The notes: a model not told the origin generated them from the letters alone. Numbered from the stretch's first letter, positions 27,196 to 36,046 are shown. The stretch is 64,000 bases of DNA from JAGTVG01 sp965365275 (GCA_965365275.1 CBDUBA010000001.1:62001-126000); one strand, 5' to 3'. Numbers and translations: made by a program.

Positions 27196-28812
27196 ATGGG
27201 TAAGGAACATATTTTTAAAGCTTTTAAACGGGAAGAAACAGAAAGAACTCCATGGGTACCTTTTGTAGGATGTCACGGAGGAAAATTAATTGGTGTAAAT
27301 GCCGAGGATTACCTGAAATCTTCGACTTACATGGTTAATGGACTCAGCACTGCAATAGAAAAGTATAAGCCAGATGGCATTCCGGTTGTATTTGATCTTC
27401 AGATAGAGGCTGAAGCCCTTGGGTGTGAATTGAAATGGAGTAAAAATGCCCCTCCGGCAGTTATATCTCATCCTATGATAAATGGAATATCTCTTCAACA
27501 ATTATCCATTCCTAAAAAAGAGGATGGCAGGATCCCGGAGGTAATTAAAACCACTAAAATTCTAAAGGAAAAATATCCTGATGTGGCCTTATATGGATTA
27601 ATCACTGGTCCTTTTACCCTGGGATTACACCTACTGGGCACAGAAATCTTTGTAAGGATGATGGAAGATCCTGGAATGGTTCATGAATTAATGCAATTTA
27701 CATCTAAGGTAAGCGAAACTTTGGCCGAATATTATATAGAGGCTGGCTGCGATGTTATTGCCGTTGTTGATCCTATGACCAGCCAGATCGATCCTCTTTC
27801 CTTTGAAACCTATGTAACACCGTATGTAAGTAAGACTTTTCAATTTATCAAGTCCAGGAAAGCTTATAGCTCCTTTTTTGTTTGCGGTCATGCACAGCAA
27901 AATATTGAGGAAATGTGCAAATGCAAGCCTGATAATATATCTATTGATGAAAACATACCCCTTGATTATGTGAGAGAAATGTCATTAAAGTATAATTTAA
28001 GCTTTGGTGGTAATTTAAAATTAACACTGGTATTATTGCTAGGTTCTAAGGAGGATGCTCAGAAAGAAGCTGTTGAATGCCTTGATATTGGTGGAAAGGA
28101 AGGATTTATTTTGTCTCCCGGATGTGACCTTCCGATGGATACCCCAGTCGAAAACCTGGAAGCTATTGTAGAGGTGGTATATGACAATTATGCCAGGGAT
28201 GTTGTCCGGACGATGGATATAGATGGTACAAGTCTGGATCTTCTAAATATGAAGGATTATGGTCAGACAGACAAGGTTATTGTAGACATCATTACCCTGG
28301 ATTCTGAGTCGTGCGCTCCATGTCAGTATATGGTTGAGGCCGTAAAAAAAATTGCACCTCATTTTGAAGGAATTGTCGAATGGCGGGAACATCCCATTAA
28401 AAAGATGGAGAGTATTTCTTTTATGTCATCACTAATGGTCAAGAATATCCCCACCATATGCATTGACGGAAAAATTTCCTTTGTATCTAAGATCCCTCCA
28501 AAGAATGATTTGATAGCTGCAATACAAAAAAGGATCAACGAGAAATTAAAATTGAAAATTAAATCAAAAAAGGGTGAGATACTGATCCTGGGAACATCCA
28601 AAAAAGAATGCTTACCTGCTGAGAAAAATGTAATGACAGCAATCAATGAAACTGGAGTAGATCTTGAGATCACCACAAGCACTGATGAAAAAATACTGGC
28701 ATCATATGGTATTATCAATACACCGGCGATCATCGTCGCCGAGTATAAATTAAAAACACAGGGTGAGGTCCCGGATGTTAAAATTATTAAGGAATGGATT
28801 AAAGATATTTAA
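27196..28812 (+). CDS. URO-D-fold methyltransferase 4 fused to thioredoxin-like domains
   Basis: A 538-residue fusion. Residues 1-~345 are URO-D-like, with FFVCGHAQQN (C230) and SPGCDLPMDTP (C310). The usual His of the H-x-C motif is replaced by F228, though H232 lies two residues after the Cys and might substitute. Residues ~362-450 resemble a thioredoxin/glutaredoxin-like domain with SCAPCQYM (C373, C376). Residues ~460-538 look like a second, degenerate thioredoxin-like fold starting ILGTSKKECLPAE (C472) and ending with NTPAIIV. The thioredoxin part may deliver electrons or a thiol to the methyl-transfer site. It is 78 bp after the previous gene and its stop abuts the next start. The fusion is not one I recall being characterised. 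Confidence 0.75.
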   Translation: MGKEHIFKAFKREETERTPWVPFVGCHGGKLIGVNAEDYLKSSTYMVNGLSTAIEKYKPDGIPVVFDLQIEAEALGCELKWSKNAPPAVISHPMINGISLQQLSIPKKEDGRIPEVIKTTKILKEKYPDVALYGLITGPFTLGLHLLGTEIFVRMMEDPGMVHELMQFTSKVSETLAEYYIEAGCDVIAVVDPMTSQIDPLSFETYVTPYVSKTFQFIKSRKAYSSFFVCGHAQQNIEEMCKCKPDNISIDENIPLDYVREMSLKYNLSFGGNLKLTLVLLLGSKEDAQKEAVECLDIGGKEGFILSPGCDLPMDTPVENLEAIVEVVYDNYARDVVRTMDIDGTSLDLLNMKDYGQTDKVIVDIITLDSESCAPCQYMVEAVKKIAPHFEGIVEWREHPIKKMESISFMSSLMVKNIPTICIDGKISFVSKIPPKNDLIAAIQKRINEKLKLKIKSKKGEILILGTSKKECLPAEKNVMTAINETGVDLEITTSTDEKILASYGIINTPAIIVAEYKLKTQGEVPDVKIIKEWIKDI

Positions 28813-29694
28813 ATGGGTAAAATAACAGAAGCTTTACAAAAAGGGAAAATACTGGTATCTGATGGCGCCTGGGGAACATTTTTACAGGCCAAAGGACTTA
28901 AAGCAGGAGAATGTCCGGAACTATGGAACCTGGAACATCCTGAAGAGATTTTCAATATTGCCAAAAGCTATATCGATGCAGGATCCAATATGGTGGAAAC
29001 CAATAGCTTTGGTGGCAGTAGTATTAAACTGGAACATTATGGCCTGGAGGATAAAGCTTATGAGCTGAACAAGGCAGCAGCATCAATATCAAGAAAAGCT
29101 GCCGGATCTGATCATTATGTGCTGGGTTCTATCGGACCTACCGGAAAAATACTTATGATGGGAGAAATATCAGAAGAATCACTTTTTGAATCTTTCTCAG
29201 AGCAAGCAAGAGGACTGGAGGATGGAAAGGCAGATGCTATTATTATTGAAACAATGTCTGACATTGAAGAAGCCAGGATTGCGATCAAAGCAGCCAGATC
29301 ATCTACAGATCTGGAAGTAATATGTACCATGACATTTGAAAAAACGAAAACAGGTGAATACAGAACAATGATGGGATTTTCACCATCAGACATGGTCCAG
29401 GAACTATTATCAGAAAAAATTGACATAATCGGAGCCAATTGTGGGAATGGTTTTGAGGATATGATCGGCATTGTCAGTGAAATCCGTAGAGCGAATCCCG
29501 ATATTCCTATTCTGGTACATGCCAATGCCGGTATTCCAGTATATAAGGACGGACAAACCGTATTCCCGGAATCACCGGAACAAATGGCCTCTTATGTTCA
29601 CAACATCATAGATGCAGGTGCCAATATTATAGGTGGATGTTGTGGAACTACACCCGCCCATATCTCAAAATTGAAGGATATGATAAAAACTTAA
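28813..29694 (+). CDS. Homocysteine S-methyltransferase-type zinc enzyme
   Basis: A 293-residue protein matching the homocysteine-methyltransferase module of MetH and BhmT. Its family features are DGAWGTFLQAKGL at the N-terminus, ETNSFGGSS, GSIGPTGK, the zinc ligands GANCGNG (C210) and GGCCGTTP (C276, C277), in the normal order. It stands alone rather than as part of MetH. With methyl-corrinoid protein available next door, it could methylate homocysteine to methionine, giving a folate-independent route. Another thiol acceptor is possible. The start codon follows the preceding stop with no gap, a strong sign of translational coupling. Confidence 0.88.
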   Translation: MGKITEALQKGKILVSDGAWGTFLQAKGLKAGECPELWNLEHPEEIFNIAKSYIDAGSNMVETNSFGGSSIKLEHYGLEDKAYELNKAAASISRKAAGSDHYVLGSIGPTGKILMMGEISEESLFESFSEQARGLEDGKADAIIIETMSDIEEARIAIKAARSSTDLEVICTMTFEKTKTGEYRTMMGFSPSDMVQELLSEKIDIIGANCGNGFEDMIGIVSEIRRANPDIPILVHANAGIPVYKDGQTVFPESPEQMASYVHNIIDAGANIIGGCCGTTPAHISKLKDMIKT

Positions 29695-29705
29695 AAATGA
29701 AATAA

Positions 29706-30629
29706 ATGGATGTTATACCATTTTATCTGGTGACCGGTTTTCTCGGATCGGGCAAAACAACCTTTCTAAAATATATTATTGAGCAAAACAAAGGTCGATA
29801 TAAGATTGGTATAATTCAAAATGAATTTGCTCCCGCCAGTATTGATGGTGTTGAATTGAGGAACCTTCAAAAACCCTTTAAAATACTCGAAATAAATAAT
29901 GGATCAGTTTTTTGTGTTTGTTTGCTGGGGGATTTTGTGGTGTCTCTTAAAAGTTTTGTGGAACAGGAAAATCCTGACCTGGTGATACTTGAATCTTCCG
30001 GTCTCGCAGATCCAATAGCAGTATCCGAAATACTCCAGTCTGAAATATTGAAGAAACTGGTTTATCTTTCAACATGCTGTTGCATTATTGATACCCTGAA
30101 CTATCACAGGATGCTGCCCATTCTTACCAGAATAAAACACCAGATCACAATAGCTGATATTATAATTATCAATAAGACCGACCTGGTTGGATCAACTACA
30201 ATAAAAGCTGTAAAAGATAGTATTCAGGAAATAAACCCAATAGCAGAAATCATAGAATCTCAATATTGTAAAGTTGATATTGATCATATTATCTGTACAT
30301 ATGAGCCTGATAAAAGACTGATAGATAAGAAATCATCAGGATTAAAAGGTGGCGGCCCTCCTACCCTGAATACCAGCGTTTTTAAAACAGGCAGAACAAT
30401 AAGTTTGGTCGATTTAAAGAAATTGATCCATCAATACATTGATCAGACTATCCGAATAAAAGGTTTTGTCCTTCTTGATGATCACAAGGTTGTGTCGGTT
30501 CAGACAGTTTTTGATCAGATTGATATCATAGAGGTAGCTGATAAAACAAGCAATACAGCTTTGATTTTAATGGGAGAAGATTTTAATTTAACAGAATTTA
30601 GCAGGGATTTCAGACAATTGACCAAATAA
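29706..30629 (+). CDS. CobW/HypB-family GTPase (metal or cobalamin chaperone)
   Basis: A 307-residue G3E-family GTPase. It has the P-loop GFLGSGKTT (residues 11-19), the switch-region ESSGLADP and the guanine-specificity motif NKTDLV. The CobW metal motif, usually CxCC, is here CVC (C70, C72). The C-terminal domain (about 215-307) carries FKTGRTISLVDL and VQTVFDQIDIIEV, as in COG0523 members. Set between a methyltransferase and a MetH-activation-like protein, it may load zinc on the methyltransferases or handle cobalamin cofactor. Which metal or cofactor it serves is not visible. It is 11 bp after and 1 bp before its neighbours. Confidence 0.85.
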   Translation: MDVIPFYLVTGFLGSGKTTFLKYIIEQNKGRYKIGIIQNEFAPASIDGVELRNLQKPFKILEINNGSVFCVCLLGDFVVSLKSFVEQENPDLVILESSGLADPIAVSEILQSEILKKLVYLSTCCCIIDTLNYHRMLPILTRIKHQITIADIIIINKTDLVGSTTIKAVKDSIQEINPIAEIIESQYCKVDIDHIICTYEPDKRLIDKKSSGLKGGGPPTLNTSVFKTGRTISLVDLKKLIHQYIDQTIRIKGFVLLDDHKVVSVQTVFDQIDIIEVADKTSNTALILMGEDFNLTEFSRDFRQLTK

Positions 30630-30630
30630 C

Positions 30631-31332
30631 ATGGATCTAAAAACGTATACTTTTGAATATCAATCATTGGGACTGGACGTATCAACAATTGAGAAGTTTA
30701 TGGGCTACGAAGGGCCAGCACCAGATCCTATTCCTGCTATGATAGAGGATGTCTTGGTCAATGTCGAACCCTATTGTGACATACAGGGAGGATATCGGAT
30801 ATTCGATTCTTTCTCCAGGGATAAAAGACGACACCTGGTTACCCTTAATGATGTCACATTTAGTGTTAAACCAATTATCTCAAATCTAATCCGGAAAGCT
30901 GAAAAGGCAGCATTATTTGTATGTACAGCAGGTGAGGGTGTTGGAAGGTGGTCAAAGGAACTCATGTCGGAAGGTGATCTGATGAAGGGATATGTTGTGG
31001 ATGTAATTGGTTCCGAAATTGTGGAGAAGGCCATGGATAAAATTCAGGATATTCTTCAAGATGAAATGAAACAGATTGGATTGGGGATTACCGACCGTTA
31101 TAGTCCCGGATATTGTGACTGGCATGTAAGCGAACAACAGAAGCTCTTTTCCTTATTTCCTGAAAATTATTGTAATATCCAATTATCAGAAACCTCCTTG
31201 ATGAACCCTATTAAATCCGTTAGTGGAATTATTGGTATTGGGAAAAATGCTGAGAAAAAGGGTTATACATGTGATTTTTGCCATGTTAAGGACTGTCTCT
31301 ATAGAAAGAAAAGAGAACAAATAAGCTGTTGA
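30631..31332 (+). CDS. Stand-alone MetH-type cobalamin activation domain protein
   Basis: A 233-residue protein resembling the C-terminal activation domain of B12-dependent methionine synthase: it has FVCTAGEGVGRWS, DVIGSEIVEKAMD, and RYSPGYCDWHVSEQQKLFSLF, the counterpart of the MetH RxxPGYP SAM-binding stretch. In MetH this domain holds SAM during reductive methylation of inactive cob(II)alamin. Here it would reactivate the separate corrinoid protein. It carries an extra C-terminal motif C214-x2-C217-x4-C222, which could bind zinc or an Fe-S cluster; MetH lacks it. It ends the cluster. This is a different solution from the ATP-dependent RACE/RamA ferredoxin activators. Confidence 0.8.
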   Translation: MDLKTYTFEYQSLGLDVSTIEKFMGYEGPAPDPIPAMIEDVLVNVEPYCDIQGGYRIFDSFSRDKRRHLVTLNDVTFSVKPIISNLIRKAEKAALFVCTAGEGVGRWSKELMSEGDLMKGYVVDVIGSEIVEKAMDKIQDILQDEMKQIGLGITDRYSPGYCDWHVSEQQKLFSLFPENYCNIQLSETSLMNPIKSVSGIIGIGKNAEKKGYTCDFCHVKDCLYRKKREQISC

Positions 31333-31490
31333 CCATTTTTTGTTCATAACAGAATTTCCTTACAGGTGATTTATAGTATTTGAGCGTTGCTTGCGGTCTA
31401 TTCTTAGTTCAAAGCAGGAGTTTGATTGCTGATCATTATGCAAAGGAAAGATTCGATCATGGTGTCGTTCAACCTGTTATACAAGCAGAA

Positions 31491-31513
31491 GAGGCTGCAC
31501 TTAAGGCAGCCTC
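31491..31513. terminator. Terminator hairpin between convergent operons
   Basis: GAGGCTGC (31491-31498) pairs perfectly with GCAGCCTC (31506-31513) over a 7-nt loop, and an A-rich tract follows. It lies between the end of the methyltransferase cluster (31332) and the end of the minus-strand lipoprotein gene (31545), so it can serve both. No clean T-run follows in either direction. Confidence 0.6.
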
Positions 31514-31544
31514 ATAAAAATAGAAATATTTAAATAATATTAGT

Positions 31545-32840
31545 CTACTGGCTGCATATTTCATTTATACTGCCCGGTGAGCCAAGATCTCCAGTATCAA
31601 ATATGGTGGTACTTGTGCACCAATTTTCTCCTGACTTTGCGAGATCCACGTCAAAAGCATATAAATTAAGATTTAATGAAGCCCCATTGCCAACTGGGAA
31701 TCCAGTTACACCATAATGAACAATGGAAATGCTCTCTCCATCTGTACCATCTGTTCCATAATTGGCTAACTCAATTTCATCCTCAGTATTTGTTAAAGTA
31801 AGATCACTCCCATACACATAAGAAATACCAGTGCTGGCATTAATAGAGCGACCTAAGGCCATGTATTGTTGAGGTTCCAAAAGTATATGCTCATTGACTA
31901 TATGCTGTACAACTGATCCTTGCTTGATTACCAGTTGAAATATATCAATTGATTGACTGGAAGCATTATAGATTTCAAACCACTCCCCTTCAGTGTCAGA
32001 CAAAGCAGAAGGATTATACATGATCTCAGTAATCAGCAAATCCCCATATCCAATAGCCCCATCATTAATTGTAACTCCCTGATCATTAACATCAATGATC
32101 TCAACCAGAAATGATTCATCAACAAGCAGGTTTATGGATAAAGATCCCTGGTCGAGCGAACTGTCAATGTGCACTTCATAATGGGTGCCTGCTTCCGGTA
32201 AAGGGATCTCCCCCGAAATTATTTTAGTGTCAATCGATCCATCACCCAAAAGAAAACTCAGGTGAGATTCAATAGTAATCGGGAGAAGATCAAAATATCC
32301 CATTCTGGTTTCATCGCTGGCAAAGGTAATAGAACCATGACTATTAGAAACCACAGTATAAAAATCAGTGAACTGGTCCATTACGTTTTGTGAGTAGATC
32401 ACAGATACCATACAATTGGCCAGGGAGGCTGAGACAGGTACTGATTTCAGTTCGTTTGGGGCTATATTGAAAACCTCGGATCTTCCGTAATATTTTGGAT
32501 TATCAAAAGCCGGATTAACATCATTTGGAGATTCCACTTCTATATAATAATCTCCGGGATTGACTGGGATGTTGGATGGAACATCTACCGCACGATTATA
32601 GGACAAATAAATTTCATCATTTGCCTTTTTGATTACTACAAGAAAGTCATCCGTATTGACTGCTTGCAATCTGGCGTTGGACTTGAAAATCTTCATTTCC
32701 AGTCCAATTTCAATGTTTAGAAAACCCTGGTTTTTATCAGGATTTAATCTTTCAAGAGGATTCTCACATGCATTCATACAGGCGAGAATCAGGATGGATA
32801 AGGCATAGCTTACCCATGTGGATTTTTGTAATTTTAACAT
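31545..32840 (-). CDS. Lipoprotein with DUF4493-like N-terminus and lamin-tail domain
   Basis: A 431-residue putative lipoprotein (signal ending LILACMNAC, Cys about 25). Residues ~38-270 have the feel of DUF4493/fimbrillin-like Bacteroidota proteins: GFLNIEIGLEMKIF, then DFLVVIKKANDEIYLSYNRA, then PGDYYIEVESPNDVNPAF. Residues ~285-405 are a lamin-tail domain: LLITEIMYNPSALSDTEGEWFEIYNAS, then LEPQQYMALGR. Lamin-tail domains are common in secreted bacterial proteins and are thought to bind membrane, protein or other surface ligands. No catalytic residue is evident. The function is unknown; surface display is likely. Confidence 0.72.
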   Translation of the reverse strand: MLKLQKSTWVSYALSILILACMNACENPLERLNPDKNQGFLNIEIGLEMKIFKSNARLQAVNTDDFLVVIKKANDEIYLSYNRAVDVPSNIPVNPGDYYIEVESPNDVNPAFDNPKYYGRSEVFNIAPNELKSVPVSASLANCMVSVIYSQNVMDQFTDFYTVVSNSHGSITFASDETRMGYFDLLPITIESHLSFLLGDGSIDTKIISGEIPLPEAGTHYEVHIDSSLDQGSLSINLLVDESFLVEIIDVNDQGVTINDGAIGYGDLLITEIMYNPSALSDTEGEWFEIYNASSQSIDIFQLVIKQGSVVQHIVNEHILLEPQQYMALGRSINASTGISYVYGSDLTLTNTEDEIELANYGTDGTDGESISIVHYGVTGFPVGNGASLNLNLYAFDVDLAKSGENWCTSTTIFDTGDLGSPGSINEICSQ

Positions 32841-32963
32841 AGCTAGTTGTTTAAGTTGAATATATAATAATAAGAAAATTATGAGTAGATTGCAATCAAT
32901 TTTCAGCTTTTGAAGAGATTAATTGATCATTTTTTTTGCACCTTATTTTTAAATATAATTTGT

Positions 32964-34373
32964 ATGAAATACCTAGCAATTTTTCTTTCTTTATCATTCA
33001 TCATCACCAGTTGTTCAACAAAAAAAGAAGATCTTGCCAAGCCTAATATTATTTATATTATGGCAGATGACCTTGGTTATGGTGAAGTAGGATGTTATGG
33101 GCAGAAGGAAATTAAAACTCCGAATATAGACCAATTAGCAAGTGAAGGCATGAAATTTACTCAGCATTATTCCGGTTCACCAGTCTGCGCTCCAGCCAGA
33201 AGTGTTCTAATGACCGGCCTGCATACCGGTCATACACCATCGAGGGGGAACATGGAAGTTGATCCTTATGGTCAATTTCCCTTGCCCGATGAAACAGTTA
33301 CTGTTGCAGAACTGCTTAAAAAAGCAGGATATAAAACCGCTATGTATGGAAAATGGGGTTTAGGTGTTGAAAACTCTTCAGGAGATCCTAACCTTCAGGG
33401 TTTCGATGATTTCTATGGATACTACTGTCAGGTTCATGCCCATAACTCCTTTCCGGAGTATCTATACCATAATGGTGAAAAAATAATGCTCAACAATGAA
33501 GTTAATTACCTGCCGGAAGATCACTGGACAAGGGGATTGGGAGGATACGCCACAAAAAAGGTCGATTACTCTAATGATGATTTCTTCGAAATGGCTGTTG
33601 ATTTCATAGCAAACAGCCCGGATGGTCCATTCTTCCTTTATCTCCCGGTGACGATGCCACATGATAACGGCGAAGCACCTGAAGGAGAAAGGTATGAATC
33701 ACCAACCCTTAAACCTTACGAAGAGGAGAACTGGTCGTTCGAAAAAAAATCAAGGGCTGCTGTAATATCCAGAATGGATGATTATATCGGCTTAATTATG
33801 AAAGAGCTGGATAAGACAAATTTAAGTCAGAATACAATCCTGATATTCACCAGTGACAATGGCTGTGATAATCCGGATTTTTTTAAAGGTAGTGGAGAAT
33901 TAAGGGGCATGAAAAGAGATGTTTACGAAGGTGGGATAAGGGTTCCGCTGATCGTTCGGTGGCCTGGTAAGATCAAAGCAGGAGCAGTCTCGGACCATGT
34001 TTCAGCTTTCTGGGATTTTCTTCCAACAGCATGTGAGATCGCTGATGTAAATCCCGGAATTGAAACGGATGGCATATCCTATTTACCTGAATTGTTGGGT
34101 GGTTCCCAACCTGAACATGATTATTTGTATTGGGAGTTCCAGGAACAAGGCAAAAAACAGGCGGTAAGGAAGGGGAACTGGAAGGCCGTTCGGCTCAATG
34201 TTTATGAGGATCCGGATGCTCCTATCGAGTTGTATGACTTGAGTGCTGATATCGGCGAACAAAACAATATCGCAGACAATTACCCTGAAATAGTACTGGA
34301 AATCAATAAGATCATCAATGAAGCACATGTGCCGGACCCCAACTGGCCCATGTATTCGAATGAATTTGAATAA
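32964..34373 (+). CDS. Type I sulfatase, lipoprotein
   Basis: A 469-residue arylsulfatase-like protein when started at the ATG at 32964. This start gives a lipoprotein signal, MKYLAIFLSLSFIITSC; an in-frame ATG at 32910 would put 18 non-signal residues in front. It opens with NIIYIMADDLGYGEVGCYGQ and has the formylglycine signature VCAPARSVLMTG (C75), followed by MYGKWGLG and FTSDNGCDNPDFF. These match S1-family sulfatases acting on sulfated sugars. It is very similar in layout to the sulfatase at 54467, including HYSGS before the catalytic Cys, so they are probably paralogues. No neighbouring gene forms an operon with it. Confidence 0.92.
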   Translation: MKYLAIFLSLSFIITSCSTKKEDLAKPNIIYIMADDLGYGEVGCYGQKEIKTPNIDQLASEGMKFTQHYSGSPVCAPARSVLMTGLHTGHTPSRGNMEVDPYGQFPLPDETVTVAELLKKAGYKTAMYGKWGLGVENSSGDPNLQGFDDFYGYYCQVHAHNSFPEYLYHNGEKIMLNNEVNYLPEDHWTRGLGGYATKKVDYSNDDFFEMAVDFIANSPDGPFFLYLPVTMPHDNGEAPEGERYESPTLKPYEEENWSFEKKSRAAVISRMDDYIGLIMKELDKTNLSQNTILIFTSDNGCDNPDFFKGSGELRGMKRDVYEGGIRVPLIVRWPGKIKAGAVSDHVSAFWDFLPTACEIADVNPGIETDGISYLPELLGGSQPEHDYLYWEFQEQGKKQAVRKGNWKAVRLNVYEDPDAPIELYDLSADIGEQNNIADNYPEIVLEINKIINEAHVPDPNWPMYSNEFE

Positions 34374-34495
34374 GTTAATCAGTATCGAATTCCTCCCCTA
34401 TCTTACGTGATTTTTATGAATTTGTACAATTTTTATATGTATTATTTTGTATTAATACATATTAATTCGTAATTTCATAAGGAAATAATAAGGAA

Positions 34496-34861
34496 ATGCT
34501 GAGCATAAAATATAATTCACCTACTCCCATATATGAACAATTAATTATTGAGATTGAAAGGATGGTGTCGATCAAAGAGTTGAAACCTGGAGATGAAATG
34601 CCCTCCATCAGGTCTTTGGCAGCGCAACTTGAGATCTCAATCAATACAGTGGCAAGAGCCTATATGGAATTGGAAAGGAAAGGAATCGTTATTAGTAATG
34701 GTAGAAAGGGAACTTATATCAGTGAAACAAAAAGTACTGATTTGCATGATAATATGGATAAAATTTTTAAGGCCCCCATTTTAGGATTATTAAAAAAAGG
34801 AGTGGATGAATCCGAAATTAGAAATTTATTTAACAAAAATATGTTTGAAATATTTAACTAA
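34496..34861 (+). CDS. GntR-family transcriptional regulator, YtrA subfamily
   Basis: A 121-residue regulator with a winged-helix domain of the GntR type (PIYEQLIIEIERMVS, ELKPGDEMPSIRSLAAQLEISINTVARAYMELERKGIV) and a short C-terminal helix. The lack of a large effector domain places it in the YtrA group. YtrA regulators commonly control a neighbouring ABC transporter operon and repress themselves. Here the following gene, 6 bp later, codes for a membrane protein without an ATPase. A palindromic stretch near 34445-34475 (rich in TATTAAT-like repeats) upstream could be its operator, but I could not define a clear site. Confidence 0.9.
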   Translation: MLSIKYNSPTPIYEQLIIEIERMVSIKELKPGDEMPSIRSLAAQLEISINTVARAYMELERKGIVISNGRKGTYISETKSTDLHDNMDKIFKAPILGLLKKGVDESEIRNLFNKNMFEIFN

Positions 34862-34867
34862 TAAATC

Positions 34868-35647
34868 ATGGACACCTCTTATCTGATAATACTGTTTTGC
34901 ACAGCCTGCCTTACAACCTGGATTTTTTTGTTTGTTTTTTATTATCTGTATACAAATGAATCCCGATTAAAGCGAAGTGGACATAATGAATCCTACATTG
35001 TATTCTTTAAGAAAGATTATAAGAAAAGATGTACTGGTATCGCACTTGTACTTCCTGTATTACTACTCACTGCATATGGTATATTCTGGTTAATATCAGG
35101 TCATCCCTCAGATTATAATCAATTGATTTATATATTCCTGATATTTATCGCACTTGTGATTCCATTTCCTATTATGGATATTAAAAAAAGTAAGAAAGAA
35201 TATAAGAAACTAGCCATGGAAACTAGCTCTGAAGTAATAATAGATATGAAATATAAAGTACTTCATCGTTTTTATAATCCAATTATTGAAGGAATATTTA
35301 CACTTTTGTTTTTATGCTATTTCCTCATAATTAAACCAGAAATACCTGGTCTTGTATTTGTTCATTTATTACTTCCATGGCTACTTTACCTCACCGCTAG
35401 AAATTCAAAATATCTAACCAGGCCAATCATGAAGGAAGGTTATTTGTTGCTTTATATTTTTATTGCAATTAATTTCCTCATTGTTCTTTTTTACTTATAC
35501 AGATATACAATTCATTGTAATACCTGTAGCATCCAGGAAATAAATATTTTCAGTTTAGCTATCTCAATATTATTGTTCTTGAAAATAATCTATTCTTCCA
35601 TAGTCTTCATTCGCTCCAGAAAATATATCTCTGGAAATATATCCTAA
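34868..35647 (+). CDS. Polytopic membrane protein of unknown function
   Basis: A 259-residue protein with about six hydrophobic segments (near residues 5-27, 58-77, 84-103, 140-158, 160-178, 192-212 and 224-246). The loop between the third and fourth is basic (KKSKKEYKKLAMETS). I recognise no family. It follows the YtrA-type regulator by 6 bp, so they are an operon; such membrane partners sometimes act with an ABC ATPase, which is missing here. Confidence 0.55.
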   Translation: MDTSYLIILFCTACLTTWIFLFVFYYLYTNESRLKRSGHNESYIVFFKKDYKKRCTGIALVLPVLLLTAYGIFWLISGHPSDYNQLIYIFLIFIALVIPFPIMDIKKSKKEYKKLAMETSSEVIIDMKYKVLHRFYNPIIEGIFTLLFLCYFLIIKPEIPGLVFVHLLLPWLLYLTARNSKYLTRPIMKEGYLLLYIFIAINFLIVLFYLYRYTIHCNTCSIQEINIFSLAISILLFLKIIYSSIVFIRSRKYISGNIS

Positions 35648-35803
35648 ATACCTCAGGCATATTAGCCCATCACTAATAAATGATTAAAATCATTGCATAT
35701 TTTGATAAAGTAAATTAGCTTTACAATATTATAATTTTTAGCCATATCTAAATATTTTTTTACAATAGCCAAAACTTATTGCTGAAAATACGTTTAATAC
35801 TAT

Positions 35804-36046
35804 ATGCAGAAGTTATTATCGGATTTAAAATTTAATCAGGTGGCCAAGGTTGTGAAACTAAATGAAAGTTGTCAGGGCTTTGAAAGGTTTAGATTGCTGG
35901 ACCTTGGTGTTGTTCCGGGGACAGAGATAAGACTCGCATTGGATAATCCTCTCAATGATCCTTTGGGTTACTGGATACGAGGTGCAGTAATAGCTTTAAG
36001 AAAAGAACAATCCAATAAAATATTTGTTGAGATCTTAGATGAATAA
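35804..36046 (+). CDS. feoA: Ferrous iron transport accessory protein FeoA
   Basis: An 80-residue SH3-like FeoA domain, with the typical order KVVKLNE, then GFERFRLLDLGVVPGTEIRLA and a final VIALRKEQSNKIFVEIL. FeoA supports the FeoB transporter for Fe2+ uptake. The end of feoA overlaps the start of feoB by 8 bp, confirming an operon. A 156-bp AT-rich stretch precedes it; I could not mark a Fur box. Confidence 0.88.
   Translation: MQKLLSDLKFNQVAKVVKLNESCQGFERFRLLDLGVVPGTEIRLALDNPLNDPLGYWIRGAVIALRKEQSNKIFVEILDE

Noticed and set aside
31380..31526. Short reading frame ending in an Ala/Glu-rich peptide between the methyltransferase operon and the lamin-tail gene
   Set aside because: Its last codons are simply the translated terminator hairpin at 31491-31513; no start codon or family match.
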